NCBI GenBank assembly: GCA_009886125.1 | Contig: VFJK01000188.1 | Coordinates: forward strand, 1-34,687 | Origin: Geobacter sp. | GTDB lineage: Bacteria; Desulfobacterota; Desulfuromonadia; Geobacterales; DSM-12255 | Length of the DNA stretch: 34,687 nucleotides | Reading direction: 5' to 3' | Part shown: piece after piece, positions 33,538-34,687 of the stretch | How positions within the stretch are numbered: the stretch's first letter is position 1 | How the letters are laid out: each line of letters opens with the position of its first letter | Notes under the pieces: model-generated | Databases searched by the model: none | What the model saw: only the letters and a program-made list of their open reading frames with translations | Told to the model about the DNA's origin: nothing | Position numbers and translations under genes: made by a program

Positions 33538-34548
33538 ATGGGATCCAACAAGGCTGCCACGCTTATTGTGAGAATCAGGAAGGTATTTGCCTGGCTCATT
33601 TTCCTGGCCATGACGTGCTGGGGAACAATGGCGATCGCTTACTCCAATCTCTCTGCCGGTCTGCGTATCGTTGCAGCAGGGTCCTTTGTAATATTGGCGC
33701 TTGCCAGCGTCTTTCTCCCCCGAAGCAACATCTGGAAAATAACTTTATTTTCATCACTATTCGTACTGCTGCTGGCATGGTGGCTGGCCCTCCCCCCGAG
33801 CAATGACCGGGACTGGCAGCCTGATGTGGCAAAGCGTTCCTCCGCCGCCATCATGGGCAACACCGTTACCATTCACAATATCCGCAACTGTGATTACCGG
33901 AGCGAGTACGATTATGCCGTCCGGCATTATGACAGGACCTTCAATATTGAATCCTTGCGCAGTATGGACCTTTTTCTGGTTGACTGGGGTTTCCCTCATA
34001 TTGCACATACCATGCTCAGCTTCGGGTTCGACAACGACGAATATGTCTGCATCTCGATCGAGACCCGAAAGAAAAAAGGCTCCCGGTTTTCTGCTGTCAG
34101 AGGTTTTTTCAAACAGTATGAATTGATCTATGTCGTTGCTGACGAGCGCGACGTGGTGCGTCTTCGCACCAATTACCGCAAAGGGGAGGACGTTTACCTG
34201 TATCGCCTTAAAGCATCGCCGGAACTGATCCGGCTGATCTTTATGGACTATCTGCGCAGCGTCAACACGCTGACAGAGAGCCCTGAATGGTATAACGCCC
34301 TGACCGTGAACTGCACCACCGCTATCTGGAGGCATATTGTGCCCTACTATCCTAAGGCAAAGTTCGACTGGCGCATACTTGCCAGCGGTCATGCAGATGA
34401 AATGGTGTATGAGCTAGGAGCGGTGGATCAAACCCTCCCATTCCAGGAGCTCAAACGTCGCAGTCTCATCAACGAACGGAGTAAGGCCGCTGACCGCGAC
34501 CCGGCATTTTCCAAAATTATTCGACACGGACTGCCTGGTTTTGAATAA
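33538..34548 (+). CDS. DUF4105 (Lnb N-terminal-like) membrane protein
   Basis: Of the 336 residues, the first 85 contain three hydrophobic segments (AWLIFLAMTCWG; GLRIVAAGSFVILALASVFL; LFSSLFVLLLAWWLAL). The rest is a periplasmic-side DUF4105 domain: FGFDNDEYVCISIETRKKKG, YELIYVVADERDVVRLRTNYR and NCTTAIWRHIVPYYP, where the Cys of NCTT is the likely active-site residue in the family. DUF4105 is related to the N-terminal part of the lipoprotein acyltransferase Lnb, but the reaction of stand-alone members is not settled. No good ribosome binding site precedes the ATG at 33538. It lies 90 bases after the mobile element. Confidence 0.7.
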   Translation: MGSNKAATLIVRIRKVFAWLIFLAMTCWGTMAIAYSNLSAGLRIVAAGSFVILALASVFLPRSNIWKITLFSSLFVLLLAWWLALPPSNDRDWQPDVAKRSSAAIMGNTVTIHNIRNCDYRSEYDYAVRHYDRTFNIESLRSMDLFLVDWGFPHIAHTMLSFGFDNDEYVCISIETRKKKGSRFSAVRGFFKQYELIYVVADERDVVRLRTNYRKGEDVYLYRLKASPELIRLIFMDYLRSVNTLTESPEWYNALTVNCTTAIWRHIVPYYPKAKFDWRILASGHADEMVYELGAVDQTLPFQELKRRSLINERSKAADRDPAFSKIIRHGLPGFE

Positions 34549-34589
34549 AGCAGTATAGGAACATGAAATTAGAGAGTACAGGTGTCGCA

Positions 34590-34687
34590 GGTGTCGCGTC
34601 TACACATTGACAGAAATAGGCTAACCAGCGGGTTGCACACCGCCCTGCCCGGAAAAAGCGACCGGGCGAAGCGGGTGAACCGGGCAC
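34590..34687 (+). other. structured GC-rich DNA at window edge, possible group II intron 5' part
   Basis: After a direct repeat (AGGTGTCGC twice, 34580-34597) there is GCCCGG (34647-34652) paired with CCGGGC (34662-34667) around AAAAAGCGA, then GAAGCGGGTGAACCGGGCA. This pattern recalls domain I of bacterial group II introns, but the window ends before any maturase gene or domain V. TTGACA at 34607-34612 could instead belong to another transposon end. No gene is seen from 34549 on. Confidence 0.25.

Noticed and set aside
1-34687. CRISPR arrays, tRNA or rRNA genes
   Set aside because: No regularly spaced repeat-spacer pattern, cloverleaf or rRNA segment was seen on either strand.

Overview
The window looks like chromosomal DNA of an anaerobic, Gram-negative member of the Desulfuromonadota, most likely a Geobacter or Geotalea relative. 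This is inferred from gene content and style and not from any marker gene. It carries a bifurcating-type HdrABC/FlxABCD oxidoreductase, futalosine-type menaquinone genes (ubiD/ubiA/ubiX paralogues in the order mqnL-mqnP-mqnM), a large chemosensory cluster, and many short dispersed inverted repeats between genes.

Layout. 114-7430 (+) is a seven-gene redox operon, hdrC-hdrB-hdrA-flxD-flxC-flxB-flxA, closed by a symmetrical terminator at about 7460-7487. Every gene junction inside it holds an inverted repeat, and four of the six repeats have a 7-nt period. 7563-9776 (-) is a SulP anion transporter fused to STAS and cyclic-nucleotide-binding domains. 10003-12727 (+) runs ybgC-like thioesterase, glycosyltransferase, ispD, ispF. 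12737-20436 (+) is a chemosensory operon: CheR-TPR with a degenerate receiver, CheW, MCP, CheA-REC, CheB, and a single-domain response regulator. It faces a membrane diguanylate cyclase (20683-21915, -), an arrangement reminiscent of Wsp-type surface-sensing systems. Then, on the minus strand, come a LysE/RhtB exporter, HU (with a good promoter and terminator) and a class A penicillin-binding protein. Divergent from these is the menaquinone cluster mqnL-mqnP-mqnM (25834-28952, +).

The right end (about 28950-34687) is accessory DNA. It holds an internally deleted BRO/antirepressor-like pseudogene, a small Cys/His-rich ORF, and a visibly AT-richer type II restriction-modification pair whose endonuclease overlaps a UDP-2,3-diacylglucosamine hydrolase-like phosphoesterase. 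A complete Y1-transposase element follows, bounded by perfect 37-bp inverted repeats and apparently expressed from a leaderless promoter. Last are a DUF4105 membrane protein and, at the edge, structured DNA that may be the start of a group II intron.

Most notable unexplained structure: two diverged copies (20464-20660 and, inverted, 27243-27417) of a 175-197-bp element. Its terminal and internal stems stay complementary in each copy although their sequences differ between copies, so the pairing covaries and suggests a structured RNA or a MITE-like hairpin. A third, different hairpin-bounded element with perfect 20-bp arms sits at 25556-25716 in front of mqnL.
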